From CAZKNJ01 sp964554185 (GTDB taxonomy: Bacteria > 4484-113), in NCBI GenBank assembly GCA_964554185.1, contig CAZKNJ010000009.1, forward strand, positions 1 to 64,000: 64,000 bases of DNA, given 5' to 3'. Shown one piece after another: positions 51,752 to 60,652 of the stretch (its first letter is position 1; every line of letters begins with the position of its first letter). The notes beneath the pieces are model-generated. The model was not told the origin of the DNA, searched no databases, and worked only from the letters and a program-made list of their open reading frames with translations. Both the position numbers and the translations under genes were made by a program.

Positions 51752-52177
51752 CTAGTGCGCGGTGTATTGGAGGAGCGCCAGGTCGAGCGGATTAAGCGCA
51801 TCCGGTGTTCCGGCATCGTCAAGAGGCCTTGAATCCCCACTTCCCTGAAGCTGGGACAATAGCAGGTCTGACACTCCCAACGGTGAGCCGCTTTCGGTTA
51901 GCGCGTCGGCCAGCTGCTCGTAGTACATTTCTCGGTAGAAGCGCGATGCCATGCTGTCGCCAAAGAGGGAGGAGCGGTTCACCGTCTTGTCCATCTCCTT
52001 GAGCAGCATGTACAGAAAGAAGGATTCGAACTGGCGGGCTGCTTCTTCTGCTGTGGCCCGGCTGGGAGCGACCGGGGGATTGGTGGAAGCGGCCGGTTGA
52101 GCAGAGGAGGGCCCTGCGGGTACAGAGCCCTCCTGGGGTAAGGGTAACCGGGGTAGTTGTGAAATGGCCATTTCCAT
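51752..52177 (-). CDS. flgJ: FlgJ-type rod-binding protein
   Basis: The 141-residue protein has the rod-binding (FlgJ N-terminal) domain: TAEEAARQFESFFLYMLLKEMDKTVNRSSLFGDSMASRFYREMYYEQLADALTESG, followed by LGVSDLLLSQL. The peptidoglycan hydrolase domain of proteobacterial FlgJ is absent, as in Firmicutes. The first 45 residues are rich in Pro, Ala and Ser. It probably caps the growing rod. It is the first gene of the cluster and lies under the clearest sigma-28 site of the window. The second Met (52171) is an alternative start. Confidence 0.85.
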   Translation of the reverse strand: MEMAISQLPRLPLPQEGSVPAGPSSAQPAASTNPPVAPSRATAEEAARQFESFFLYMLLKEMDKTVNRSSLFGDSMASRFYREMYYEQLADALTESGSPLGVSDLLLSQLQGSGDSRPLDDAGTPDALNPLDLALLQYTAH

Positions 52178-52190
52178 CTACCTATAAGGG

Positions 52191-52217
52191 TTATCGGATT
52201 GGGCAGGCGATTCTTTA
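52191..52217 (-). promoter_or_regulatory. sigma-28 (FliA) promoter of flgJ and the late flagellar operon
   Basis: On the minus strand TAAA (52214-52217), exactly 15 nt, then TCCGATAA (52191-52198), 7 of 8 bases matching the consensus, 13 nt before the ATG of flgJ. It is divergent from the dipeptidase gene. Confidence 0.65.
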
Positions 52218-52224
52218 TGATAAA
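52216..52224 (+). promoter_or_regulatory. weak -10 region of the dipeptidase gene
   Basis: TATGATAAA overlaps the flgJ -35 on the other strand. GATAAA at 52219-52224 leaves 9 nt to the GTG at 52234, and there is no Shine-Dalgarno. Confidence 0.35.
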
Positions 52225-52233
52225 CTGCACGCC

Positions 52234-53247
52234 GTGCGCACCAGGCGCCCCTTCATCATCGACTCACACGAGGATATCGGCTGGCATCTCGCCAAGCACA
52301 ACCGCCCCTTCTTTCAGCCCGTCCACGACGGGCAATCCATGGTGACATATGAGAAGCTGGTTGAGGGCCGCGTAGTGCTGTCCATCGCCACGCTTTTCGC
52401 CGAACACGACGCGGGCAAGGACGTGAGGCGGGAGCGGTTGCACCGGCAGCTGGAGATGTATCGCAACTTGCCTCATGCAGGGTGCGGGAGTGTGCGTCAG
52501 GTGCTCAACCGCGCACAACTGAAAGACCTGATGGCTGCGTACGGGCGCGGAGAGGAGGCCTGGGGATTTGTGCTGATGCTGGAAGGCGCCGACCTACTGC
52601 AAAGCCCAGACGAGCTGGATGAGCTTTACGCCAGCGGGCTTCGGCTGCTATCGCTCACATGGAACGAGGACAACCAGTGGGCGGCGGGCGCCAAGCACCG
52701 CAAAGGCCTAAAACCGGCGGGGCGGGAGCTGCTGCGCAAGATGCGCGAGCTGGGAATGGTGCTTGATGTGTCGCATCTTAACCATCAGAGCTTTGCCGAT
52801 GCGATGGAGGCCTGGGAAGGCCCCGTGTGCGCCACCCACAGCAATCCAGCCGCGGTGTGCGCAGGATTCCGCAACCTGTTGGACGAGGAACTGGCGGAGC
52901 TTAGGCGGCGCGAGGCCGTGGTGGGCGTGCTGCTGTACAACATGTTCCTGGAAGACGGCTGGCGCGACGGACAGCGGCAAACGCCACTGAGCAAGGTGGG
53001 GGAACACATCCTGTACTTGCTGGATAAGCTGGGTGAGGATAGCGTGGGCATCGGATCGGATCTCGACGGCGGCCTCACGCCGAAGAACACGCCGGAAGGT
53101 GTCAACACCGTGGCGGACCTGCGCCTCATTGAGGAGGAACTGGCCCGCCGCGATGTTGCCGAAGATACTATACGAAAGGTAATGGGCGAGAACTGGTTCC
53201 GCTTTCTACAGTGGCACCTGCCTGCCGGCGCTAGCCCTCCACCTTGA
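52234..53247 (+). CDS. M19 (membrane/renal-type) dipeptidase
   Basis: Zinc dipeptidase of 337 residues. Metal ligands are His12 and Asp14 in DSHED, Glu in MLEGADLL (about 113-120), His in DVSHLNHQSF and His in CATHSNPAAV. The GSDLDGG motif carries the conserved Asp. These enzymes hydrolyse dipeptides, including ones with D-residues. No signal peptide is present, so it is cytoplasmic. GTG 52234 is the family start; an in-frame upstream ATG would fall inside the flgJ control region. The last 17 nt overlap the convergent thiolase gene. Confidence 0.9.
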   Translation: MRTRRPFIIDSHEDIGWHLAKHNRPFFQPVHDGQSMVTYEKLVEGRVVLSIATLFAEHDAGKDVRRERLHRQLEMYRNLPHAGCGSVRQVLNRAQLKDLMAAYGRGEEAWGFVLMLEGADLLQSPDELDELYASGLRLLSLTWNEDNQWAAGAKHRKGLKPAGRELLRKMRELGMVLDVSHLNHQSFADAMEAWEGPVCATHSNPAAVCAGFRNLLDEELAELRRREAVVGVLLYNMFLEDGWRDGQRQTPLSKVGEHILYLLDKLGEDSVGIGSDLDGGLTPKNTPEGVNTVADLRLIEEELARRDVAEDTIRKVMGENWFRFLQWHLPAGASPPP

Positions 53248-54415
53248 GCAGAACCGAGTCGCCCTGCCCGGAGCCGGAACAGATCGCCGCTATCCCATAG
53301 CCGCCACCTCGCCGTCTCAGTTCGTAGGCCAAGGTCATGGTGACGCGCGCGCCACTCATTCCGATAGGGTGGCCGAAGGCGATGGCGCCACCGTTGACGT
53401 TGACCTTATTCACGTCCCAATTGAGCTCGGCGCCGCATGCCAGTGCGACCGCTGCAAAGGCTTCGTTGAACTCCATAAGATCAATCTGGTCGAGGGTCAT
53501 TCCGACCTTGTCGAGCAGCTTCTTGGTGGACATCGCCGGGGCGATGGGAAACTCCGACGGCTTCATCGCCACGTAGGCGTAGTCCACAATCGTGGCCAGC
53601 GGCTTGACCCCCAGCTTGTCGGCCCACTCGCGCGTGCACACGACCATAGCGCCGCCACCGTCGTTTACGCCGGGAGCGTTACCCGCCGTAATCGTTCCGT
53701 CTTTGGCGAACACGGGAGGCAGCTTCGCCAGGCTCTCTACCGTAGTACCGAAGCGCGGGAACTCGTCCTGCGCAAACATAACCGGGTCTCCCTTGCGCTG
53801 CGGAACCGGGAAGGGCGTAATCTCCTCCGCCAGCCGTCCTTCGGTGATAGCCGCTTCCGCCAGGTTCTGGCTGCGGCAGGCGTACTCGTCCTGTTGCTGG
53901 CGCGTAAGGTTGTACTTACTGGCGATAGTGTTGCCGTGAATGGCCATGTGCACGTTGTCAAACGCGCACCACAGGCCGTCGGCCACCATCAGGTCTACGA
54001 GCTTGTCGTCGCCCATTTTCATGCCCCAGCGCGTGTTGTAGGACGCGTAGGGCACGCGGCTCATCGACTCAATGCCGCCGGCGATGATCAGATCCGCTTC
54101 GCCGGCCCTGATCATGGTCGCCGCTAGCGTTGCCGCCCGCATACCCGAGGCGCAGACCTTGTTGATGGTCATTGAGGGCACTTCCGCCGGGATGCCGGCC
54201 TTGATGGCGCACTGGCGCGAGGGGATCTGGCCGGCGCCCGCCTGCACCACCATCCCCATTAGCACATTGTCAATCCCGCCAGGGGGAATCTTGTTGCGCT
54301 CAACCAGGGTCTTGATGCAGTGCGCGCCTAGGTTCACAGCGGGAATGTCTTTGAGTGTTCCGCCGTACTTACCGATTGGTGTTCGAGTCGCGTCGAGAAT
54401 CACGACATCGGACAT
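53231..54415 (-). CDS. acetyl-CoA acetyltransferase (thiolase)
   Basis: The biosynthetic type thiolase has 394 residues. It opens MSDVVILDATRTPIGKYGG, with the nucleophile Cys88 in NKVCASGMRA, the His in GGAIAFGHPIGMSGARV and the general-base Cys in AAICSGSGQGDSV, where many thiolases have CIGGGQG. It condenses two acetyl-CoA or cleaves acetoacetyl-CoA. ATG 54415 has GGGAGG 8 nt upstream, so the in-frame start at 54490 is not used. No hydroxybutyryl or PHB genes lie nearby. The gene converges on the dipeptidase with a 17-bp overlap. Confidence 0.93.
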   Translation of the reverse strand: MSDVVILDATRTPIGKYGGTLKDIPAVNLGAHCIKTLVERNKIPPGGIDNVLMGMVVQAGAGQIPSRQCAIKAGIPAEVPSMTINKVCASGMRAATLAATMIRAGEADLIIAGGIESMSRVPYASYNTRWGMKMGDDKLVDLMVADGLWCAFDNVHMAIHGNTIASKYNLTRQQQDEYACRSQNLAEAAITEGRLAEEITPFPVPQRKGDPVMFAQDEFPRFGTTVESLAKLPPVFAKDGTITAGNAPGVNDGGGAMVVCTREWADKLGVKPLATIVDYAYVAMKPSEFPIAPAMSTKKLLDKVGMTLDQIDLMEFNEAFAAVALACGAELNWDVNKVNVNGGAIAFGHPIGMSGARVTMTLAYELRRRGGGYGIAAICSGSGQGDSVLLKVEG

Positions 54416-54459
54416 GGGTTTCCACCTCCCAGAGAGTTTTGAGTATTCTATCACAAGCT

Positions 54460-55335
54460 TCATGCGCGGAAGCGCACTAATACCCGGCAATACTCCCCTG
54501 CTGCGGCGAAGTCACCGCTGAGCAGCCGTTGAGGAATTCGCAATAGCAGGTAAAGCCGGAAAAGCGGCACGGGGCGCAGTGCATCCAGGTTGCGGCGCAG
54601 GAAGACTGCCTGGTTGCGCAGCATGTTTCGGCGCTTGCCGCGGTCGCCAAGGACTTCGTCCATGGTTATGGAATGGCGGTGAAGGACGGTTGCAGCCGGG
54701 CAGACCATTGTCTCGTAGCCGAGCTTGCGGGCGCGCACGCCCAGATCCACATCCTCCCAGTAAGCGCGTCCGAATTCCGGGCTGAAGCCGCCTAGCTCGC
54801 GGAAGAGCCGCGCGTGACAAACGAAGAACGCGCCGCAGAGCTGAACCTGGCTCGGCGCTTCCAGATGGGCTGCCGTGCTGGCTGGGTTTTCCAGCGGTAT
54901 GCCCGGAACCGGCCGTAGCCAAGGTAGGCCGCGGGAAATCCACAGCTCCTGCACATTTTCCACCCGCCCCAGCCCCTCGGCAAACACGAGAGGCATTACA
55001 GCGAAAAGGTTCGGGCTCAAGCACTCCAGCAGCGGGGTGAACACATCGGTGTCAATCTCGACATCACTGTTAACAAACGCCAGGCACTCGCCCCGGGCCT
55101 GCTCCGCGCCGCGGTTGCAGTTGCCGCCAAAGCCGACGTTGGCCTCACCGCAGGCGAGCTTCACTTGCGGAAACTCCCGCTCCACCAGCGCGCAGCTGCC
55201 ATCAGTAGAAACGTCGTCTGAGACGATTATCTCCCAGGCGTAAGGCGCAGACGCGAGGGCACGGAGGACCTGCGGGAGGAGCACGGCAAGGAGCTTCTCG
55301 CCGTTGTAGTTTGGAATAATGACCGAAAGCCGCAT
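54460..55335 (-). CDS. family 2 glycosyltransferase
   Basis: The 291-residue GT2 opens MRLSVIIPNYNGEKLL, with IIVSDDVSTDGS, then FVNSDVEID as the DXD-like nucleotide-sugar site. CGAFFVCHARLFRELGGFSPEFGRAYWEDVDLGVRARKLGYE is the catalytic-base ED region of rhamnosyltransferase-like GT2. Acceptor and sugar are unknown. The ATG lies only 2 nt beyond the T-tract of a terminator hairpin, and no Shine-Dalgarno is seen, so expression may depend on read-through or another start (see findings). Confidence 0.9.
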   Translation of the reverse strand: MRLSVIIPNYNGEKLLAVLLPQVLRALASAPYAWEIIVSDDVSTDGSCALVEREFPQVKLACGEANVGFGGNCNRGAEQARGECLAFVNSDVEIDTDVFTPLLECLSPNLFAVMPLVFAEGLGRVENVQELWISRGLPWLRPVPGIPLENPASTAAHLEAPSQVQLCGAFFVCHARLFRELGGFSPEFGRAYWEDVDLGVRARKLGYETMVCPAATVLHRHSITMDEVLGDRGKRRNMLRNQAVFLRRNLDALRPVPLFRLYLLLRIPQRLLSGDFAAAGEYCRVLVRFRA

Positions 55336-55341
55336 AGAAAA

Positions 55342-55369
55342 AGCCCCGCAGCTCGCAAGCCGCGGGGCT
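55342..55369 (-). terminator. rho-independent terminator after the NHL lipoprotein gene
   Basis: On the minus strand an 8-bp stem AGCCCCGC / GCGGGGCT, with partial pairing of the loop, followed by TTTTT (55342-55338). It ends the transcript of the 55399-57372 gene and lies directly before the GT2 start. Confidence 0.8.
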
Positions 55370-55398
55370 GATTCTAGCAGGTATAGCCTGAACCGACC

Positions 55399-57372
55399 TT
55401 AGATTGGCGTCATGAATATCGTGTGGTCAACCGTGGTCTGACCCGCCACGATATGGACATCCTTGGTTAGCGTGGCGTAGCCGTTGGCCGAGATTTCCAC
55501 CTGGTAGTCGCCTGCCAGGATGTCGTCGAAGCTGTACTTGCCGTACACATCGCTCATGGCCTCCATAGATGTAGGCAGGATGCGCACGGTGGCACCGCCA
55601 ACCGGCAGCCGCGTTACTTCGTTGTAGAGGTAGCCCACGTAGCCGCCGTTGACATGGCCCTGGCGCGGATAGAGGTTGAAGTTCACCTGCACGGTCTCGT
55701 CGCGGACGAGGTCAACATCGGTATGGTCGGTGGAGTAGTTGGTCTTCAGCGCAACCAGGTGGTAAATGCCGAGCGGCAGATTCTCAAACCGGTATTCGCC
55801 GTTTATGTTGGTCTCGGCTGAAGCGACCGTACCGATCGCCCCGGAAATGGAAACGGTTGCGCCCACCATTGGCCCCGGCGGGTTCAGACCGGCGTTGAAT
55901 ACGAAGCCGCCGACGCTGCCGAACTCGGGCGCGGAGGGCGCACTCGGGAATACGCGCAGCAGGCCAGTCTGGGAGCCGTCGCCCAGCGTGTCGCACACGA
56001 ATACGGTGCCGTCAAGGCCGATGGTCACCCTGCTGGGCGCAACAAGCCGGTTTCCGGCCGTGCCCCGCAACCCGTCGCCAATCTGCCGGACATAGAAACC
56101 GTCAGTGTCAAATACTTGCACCCGGCGGTTACCGGGATCGCAGGCATATAAATAATCGGTGCGGGGGTCAACCCCCAGGCCCGAAGGGCCGCCCTGGTCA
56201 AGGTCCGGGTCTTCCAGACCACCGCCTGGCGCGAACGGCGGGCCCCAGGAGAAGCTCCCGGGTAAAGCGCCGGCAGGCAGGCCGATGATCCGAGAGTAGC
56301 CGTACGGTGTGTCCAGCAACGCGGCAACAGTGTAGGTGAACGGAGGCAAGGTCATATCCACCGTCAGGCTGCTGAAACCAATGTAATCCGCTTCCATTAG
56401 GAAGTCATTCACGAAGAGCCTCTGGGTCTCTGTCCTGTTCTGCGGATATGTGTTCGCAAACGCCAGGTGTCCGAGCCAGCCAACAGCGTCACCCCATTCC
56501 TTCCAGCGGAAGGGCCGGTCAAAGGTCCTCATCTGACCCTCGTCGCCCACCTCAACGGATATTGTTCCGCCCACCCTGGGGGATATCAGGTAGTCTGTGT
56601 GGGGGTCGAAGAAGAGCATCGCCTGTGGATAGTCAGGATAAGGCGGCGTGCCAGGAATGTCGATATCGACTATCATTACTATCGCGCCCTCGCGGGTCAC
56701 GCTTATATCGTAGGTGTATACGAGAAGAAGCATCGGATCCGGAAGCGGGGGGGGATTACAAGGAGTACACGGCCAGAGACCATAATCCAAGAAGTCCTCA
56801 ATCCTGGGTATGGGATAGAATTTCAGCGCGGCATATGGATTCTCGGCGTCCTCAATAGTGACAACTTCATCGAGATTGGGCGCGTAGATAACCGCGCAGC
56901 CTCCCCAGGTGGCGAAGTCAAATGGATTAACCGCGACTACGGGATACTCCGGAAAGGGATAGCGTGTGGCATCGCCATCTCCGGGAAAGGGGTCTCGCGG
57001 TATTACCGCAACGCCCTGTATCCTCTCCCAACCGGTGAAACCACCTGTAACCACGTTGACGAGATTACCCTGAAGGTCAAACGCGTAGAGGGCGTCCACG
57101 TCCGCCACGTAGATATACCTAGTACTCGTAGCGACGCCGCGCATATCGCCGAAGGACGCTCCGCCCGGCAGAGTGAATGCTCCCCGGAAATACTGCGTGG
57201 ATTCCTCCGGGTCGCCGCCCGGAGGGGCTCCGGACGGGGGTAGCGGGGCAAACCCTTCCTGGCCGGGGGCGCCGGGAGGCAGGCCGCCGCCACCGCCGCC
57301 GCAAGACGCGGCCGCGAGTATCACCAGAAACAGAGCTACTGTCAGCAGTTTCGTAACCGTTAGTTTCATCAT
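55399..57372 (-). CDS. lipoprotein with NHL-like propeller and carboxypeptidase-regulatory-like domains
   Basis: A protein of about 657 residues. The lipobox is LAAASC, followed by a run of six glycines and a Pro-rich linker. The next 400 or so residues are a propeller-like region (GVATSTRYIYVADVDALYAFDLQGNLV, GVDPRTDYLYACDPGNRRVQVFDTDGFYVRQIG). Two CarboxypepD_reg-like beta-sandwiches end it (about 500-580 and 585-657; INGEYRFENLPLGIYHLVALK, YGKYSFDDILAGDYQVEI). No catalytic residues are visible. It is probably an exposed binding protein. Start ATG 57372 has GGAG 5 nt upstream. It begins 50 bp after the PLD-like gene, with a terminator behind it. Confidence 0.85.
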   Translation of the reverse strand: MMKLTVTKLLTVALFLVILAAASCGGGGGGLPPGAPGQEGFAPLPPSGAPPGGDPEESTQYFRGAFTLPGGASFGDMRGVATSTRYIYVADVDALYAFDLQGNLVNVVTGGFTGWERIQGVAVIPRDPFPGDGDATRYPFPEYPVVAVNPFDFATWGGCAVIYAPNLDEVVTIEDAENPYAALKFYPIPRIEDFLDYGLWPCTPCNPPPLPDPMLLLVYTYDISVTREGAIVMIVDIDIPGTPPYPDYPQAMLFFDPHTDYLISPRVGGTISVEVGDEGQMRTFDRPFRWKEWGDAVGWLGHLAFANTYPQNRTETQRLFVNDFLMEADYIGFSSLTVDMTLPPFTYTVAALLDTPYGYSRIIGLPAGALPGSFSWGPPFAPGGGLEDPDLDQGGPSGLGVDPRTDYLYACDPGNRRVQVFDTDGFYVRQIGDGLRGTAGNRLVAPSRVTIGLDGTVFVCDTLGDGSQTGLLRVFPSAPSAPEFGSVGGFVFNAGLNPPGPMVGATVSISGAIGTVASAETNINGEYRFENLPLGIYHLVALKTNYSTDHTDVDLVRDETVQVNFNLYPRQGHVNGGYVGYLYNEVTRLPVGGATVRILPTSMEAMSDVYGKYSFDDILAGDYQVEISANGYATLTKDVHIVAGQTTVDHTIFMTPI

Positions 57373-57422
57373 ACTCACTCCATTTCCACCTGCCGTGGAT
57401 GAATCGGCTCACCTGCCCAAGT

Positions 57423-59174
57423 TTACAGGCCCGGGCCGCCTCCACCGGTATCTTCAACCTGCACCGAGGAGACACTGAAATCGATTTTGCGCACGCCGCC
57501 CGGGCAGATGTCTATCACCTTGGACTGGGGCGTGAATAGCGTCACCGGGTCGCCGTTCGGGTCGGTCACCACGCAGGTGACGGTCACCCGGCCCGCAGGG
57601 ACAACAAGGATATAGTTGTTATCTGGATTGGTCAGCGGGTTCTCGTCAAAAGTAGGGTTGACGTATCCGGCGATATCGCCCCCGAAGTAATACTCACACT
57701 GTATCGTCCACATAAGGTCAATCTGCATTGTCTGGAGGTTGCCCTCTCCATCCTGGTAGGTGAAAGTGCGCTGGAAGTTCGGCACGCGCCCGTGGATGAA
57801 GCCACAGCTTAAGTCCGCCAACGCAGGATCGCGGGGCACGCGCATGTCGTCCATATTAGTGGTGAAGGGGTACATCAGCGAGACCTGCGCGGTTTCGCGG
57901 ATATCCCGGGTCCTCAGCTCGCTGCCCAGATGGGCGGTCTGGAACCAGTACATATACTGGTATTTCGTAGTCAGCGCCTCGCCGCGGAGAATGACCATAA
58001 CCTCGTCGTCGAGGCTGAAGCCCTGGGTAGTCCAGTTGCCGCTGCTCACAGTCACGCTGGGAACTCCGCCAGCGGCAGAGTGGTCCGCGTACATGAACTT
58101 GTGGTTGAGGTGCATCCCCACGCTGGCCCAGATGTTGCTGGGCGGCTGGTTGATGAGGAAGCCCGTTGGGTATCCTTCCTCACCACCGGTGCCGCCGCCG
58201 CCGGCCATGCCTGCAACCAGCGCGTCGTAGATGGCATTCTCCACTGCGTCCCCGTAAACGCCGATGTCGTTCAGCGTCAGGTACATGATCCGGTCTTCGG
58301 GGCTGGCAGAGCCCACGCCGCTGAGCCACTGGATAACGCGGTTGGCCATGTTGATGTCAGAGAACTGCTGGACGGCAGCGATAATCACCTGGGAGGCGTC
58401 CATCTCGGATGTCAGAATGTCATTGAGCCCGTCCGTCGGGCCGAAGTAAACTTCTATCTGGCCCGCGCCGCCGGCGATGCCGAAAGCATGCTGCGTGGCG
58501 TCGCGCTTATGGACGCCGAACTTGCCTTCGGCGAACATCTGGTTGAACTGGTTGGTGAAGGCGTCGGCAATACGAGAATCGTTGATCACCAGAACGTCGC
58601 CTGTCGTGCGCTCGCTGCCCTCAACGCCCCAGTTGTAGCTCCCCATCGCGACCTTTGCCCGGTCGATGATGATGAACCGGGAGTGCATCAACCGGGGCTC
58701 ACCGTCCAGGTCGGTGTGAATCTCGATGTTGCCGTTATTGCGCAATGGGTTAAGCAGCTGCTGATAGAACGGACGGTAAAGCGGGTCGTCGTAGTACGCC
58801 TTTTCGGTGACTATGCGAATGTTGCAGGTCGCCGACTTGTCCAGCAGCGCGTCCACGAAGGCTTGGCGGTTGATGCGCATAACGGCGATGTCCAAGCTTG
58901 AACGCGCCTGTGAAATAAGATCGTACACCGGGTCCCAGGCCTTGGGGTCGTCCGTAAAACTTGACGTGCGGTAGGTTTGGTCAACGAAATGGGCCGTGAC
59001 GCCCGGGAACAGGTCGTACACCTTGGCGGGGTTCGTGGTCCCCGACGGGGTTTCGCCCTGCTCCTCCGGCGGAGCCACCGTGCCATCGCCTCCGCCCCCG
59101 CTGCATCCGGCGAGCGCAAGGAACGCCAGAAGCGCTGCTATCATCAATATCCGCGAGATTCGGGCCAACGACAT
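57423..59174 (-). CDS. PLD-like lipoprotein with altered HKD motifs
   Basis: A 583-residue lipoprotein with lipobox LALAGC, followed by a glycine-rich linker, and two phospholipase-D-like halves. Motif 1 reads HSRFIIID (H164, R166, D171), then GSYNWG, with Arg in place of the catalytic Lys. Motif 2 reads NHKFMYAD (N357, K359, D364), then SSGNW, with Asn where the catalytic His is expected. The C-terminal 150 residues are a beta-rich domain. ATG 59174 has GGAGG at 5 nt. It lies in the periplasm or on the surface. Hydrolase activity is doubtful. Substrate unknown. Confidence 0.85.
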   Translation of the reverse strand: MSLARISRILMIAALLAFLALAGCSGGGGDGTVAPPEEQGETPSGTTNPAKVYDLFPGVTAHFVDQTYRTSSFTDDPKAWDPVYDLISQARSSLDIAVMRINRQAFVDALLDKSATCNIRIVTEKAYYDDPLYRPFYQQLLNPLRNNGNIEIHTDLDGEPRLMHSRFIIIDRAKVAMGSYNWGVEGSERTTGDVLVINDSRIADAFTNQFNQMFAEGKFGVHKRDATQHAFGIAGGAGQIEVYFGPTDGLNDILTSEMDASQVIIAAVQQFSDINMANRVIQWLSGVGSASPEDRIMYLTLNDIGVYGDAVENAIYDALVAGMAGGGGTGGEEGYPTGFLINQPPSNIWASVGMHLNHKFMYADHSAAGGVPSVTVSSGNWTTQGFSLDDEVMVILRGEALTTKYQYMYWFQTAHLGSELRTRDIRETAQVSLMYPFTTNMDDMRVPRDPALADLSCGFIHGRVPNFQRTFTYQDGEGNLQTMQIDLMWTIQCEYYFGGDIAGYVNPTFDENPLTNPDNNYILVVPAGRVTVTCVVTDPNGDPVTLFTPQSKVIDICPGGVRKIDFSVSSVQVEDTGGGGPGL

Positions 59175-59278
59175 CATCGCCTCCAGATTGAAGTCAACCC
59201 CGGTATTATCCTTCACCTGCATTCCCAGTGTCAAGGATGGATAGGGGCCGGCTTCGGGCTGTTTCTTATGCCAGCACT

Positions 59279-59284
59279 ATTATA
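59279..59284 (-). promoter_or_regulatory. -10 box of the PLD-like lipoprotein gene
   Basis: TATAAT on the minus strand, about 105 nt before the ATG at 59174, followed by a leader with a normal GGAGG site. Confidence 0.35.
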
Positions 59285-59350
59285 CCCGCCCGCACAGCCC
59301 GCTAAACCCGCCCAACGGGGAGGACGGGCGCCGCCCAACCTGCGCGCATA

Positions 59351-60652
59351 CTACGCGAGGTTACGGGCCTTGAGTTCAAGGTATTTGTTAATCACGTCAG
59401 CGGAGAGCCTGCTCGCGTAGGTGCGAACAACATCCACCCCGGAGCGCCTTAGCCTCTCACAGAACGCCTTCTTCTCCTTGAGATAGGCAACCGCGGCGGC
59501 ATGCAGCAGGAAATGCTCCTCGCGGGTCATGGGGGCCACGGCGGTGGAGTACATCTCGGGGTCGTCCATCATTATTACGACTATCTGGTGCCGCCGGGCC
59601 AGGACCGACAAGGTGTTAAGCGCCTTCCTGCAGGTGATGCTGTCAGTCAGCTCGGTGAAAAGGAAAAGCACCGCCCGCTTGGGGTGGTTGCGCTGCAAAA
59701 AGGCGAGGAGGCGGGGGAAATCGCTTTCCACGTGCTGTGGGTAGAAGGGGAACAGGTCGGCCAGCACATCAGGCTGGCGGGTGGGCTGGCGGTAGAATCG
59801 CACTTCGCGATCAAACAGCGCCACGCCCATCCGGTCGTTTTCCAGCTTGAGCGCATAGCTGAGCTGCGCGATGGCGTCCAGACAACGGTCAAACCGCGAC
59901 TTGCCTTCAATGCCGGTGAACATCTGACGCCCACCGTCCAGTACGGCTATCACCTCGCGGTCGCGTTCAGCCCGGTACTCACTGACGATCGGGCGGTTGA
60001 GCCGGGCGGTGGCCTTCCAGTTAATCTTGCTGTAAGCGTCGTCCGGAAGGTAGTCGCGCAAGCTGTCGAAGTCGGTTCCTTCGCCCAGCATCCGAATCGT
60101 GTGCTGGCCGCGCATGTACACGCGCAGGCGGTGATGAAACGGGTTTAGCGCCAGGTAATCGGAGATATGGGGAAAGACCTTTATGCGGCCTTCGGGGTGC
60201 CGCCGCCGGGCAATCTGCCAGAGGCCAAACTTGCTCGTATAGCGCGCGAAGATAGGCCCGGGATCCAGCGCTCCCCGGACCAGGGCGGTGAACTTCACTT
60301 CAAATCGCCTGGCGGCGCCCCGGGTAAGCTCAAATCTCTGCTCCGGGAAGGTCTTGCGCAGATGGGTGTAGGAGTTCTCGTCAAAGACACCGCGAATCGG
60401 GCGCGAAAGCGTGTTGCGGATGGTGACTGTGTAAGTTCCGGGGAAGTCCACCGCCCAGATATCGGGCGCATCGCGCTCAATCTCCGGCCCGGATTCGCGC
60501 GCAGAAAGGGCCAGGTCAACCAGAGCGCCAGCAACTAGCACGCCGAGAATCACCTTGAACGCGGTAAGGGCCAGCGGGCTGGACATTCCCAAGTACAGGA
60601 ATCCGAGGCTGATCAGCAGGAGCAACCCGAAATTCTTGGAGGGGATGGTCAT
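59351..60652 (-). CDS. second DUF58 protein, coupled to flhB
   Basis: The 433-residue protein has two N-terminal membrane helices (about 8-50) and a DUF58 domain (about 195-290): GEGTDFDSLRDYLPDDAYSKINWKATARLNRPIVSEYRAE, then DGGRQMFTG with a VWA-like D-x-G-x-x pattern and a C-terminal VWA-like half. It is only distantly similar to the moxR-linked DUF58 at 17561-18802. Its start overlaps the flhB stop by 4 nt (ATGA), an odd link between a MoxR-type partner and the flagellar export apparatus. The gene ends with no strong terminator. Confidence 0.87.
   Translation of the reverse strand: MTIPSKNFGLLLLISLGFLYLGMSSPLALTAFKVILGVLVAGALVDLALSARESGPEIERDAPDIWAVDFPGTYTVTIRNTLSRPIRGVFDENSYTHLRKTFPEQRFELTRGAARRFEVKFTALVRGALDPGPIFARYTSKFGLWQIARRRHPEGRIKVFPHISDYLALNPFHHRLRVYMRGQHTIRMLGEGTDFDSLRDYLPDDAYSKINWKATARLNRPIVSEYRAERDREVIAVLDGGRQMFTGIEGKSRFDRCLDAIAQLSYALKLENDRMGVALFDREVRFYRQPTRQPDVLADLFPFYPQHVESDFPRLLAFLQRNHPKRAVLFLFTELTDSITCRKALNTLSVLARRHQIVVIMMDDPEMYSTAVAPMTREEHFLLHAAAVAYLKEKKAFCERLRRSGVDVVRTYASRLSADVINKYLELKARNLA

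Noticed and set aside
54373..54400. Sequence with GTTCGAGTC similar to a tRNA T-arm
   Set aside because: It lies inside the thiolase gene and lacks an acceptor stem, anticodon arm and D-arm.
59285..59345. GC-rich inverted repeats after the DUF58 gene
   Set aside because: Partial pairing is possible, but no T-tract follows on either strand, so I do not call a terminator.
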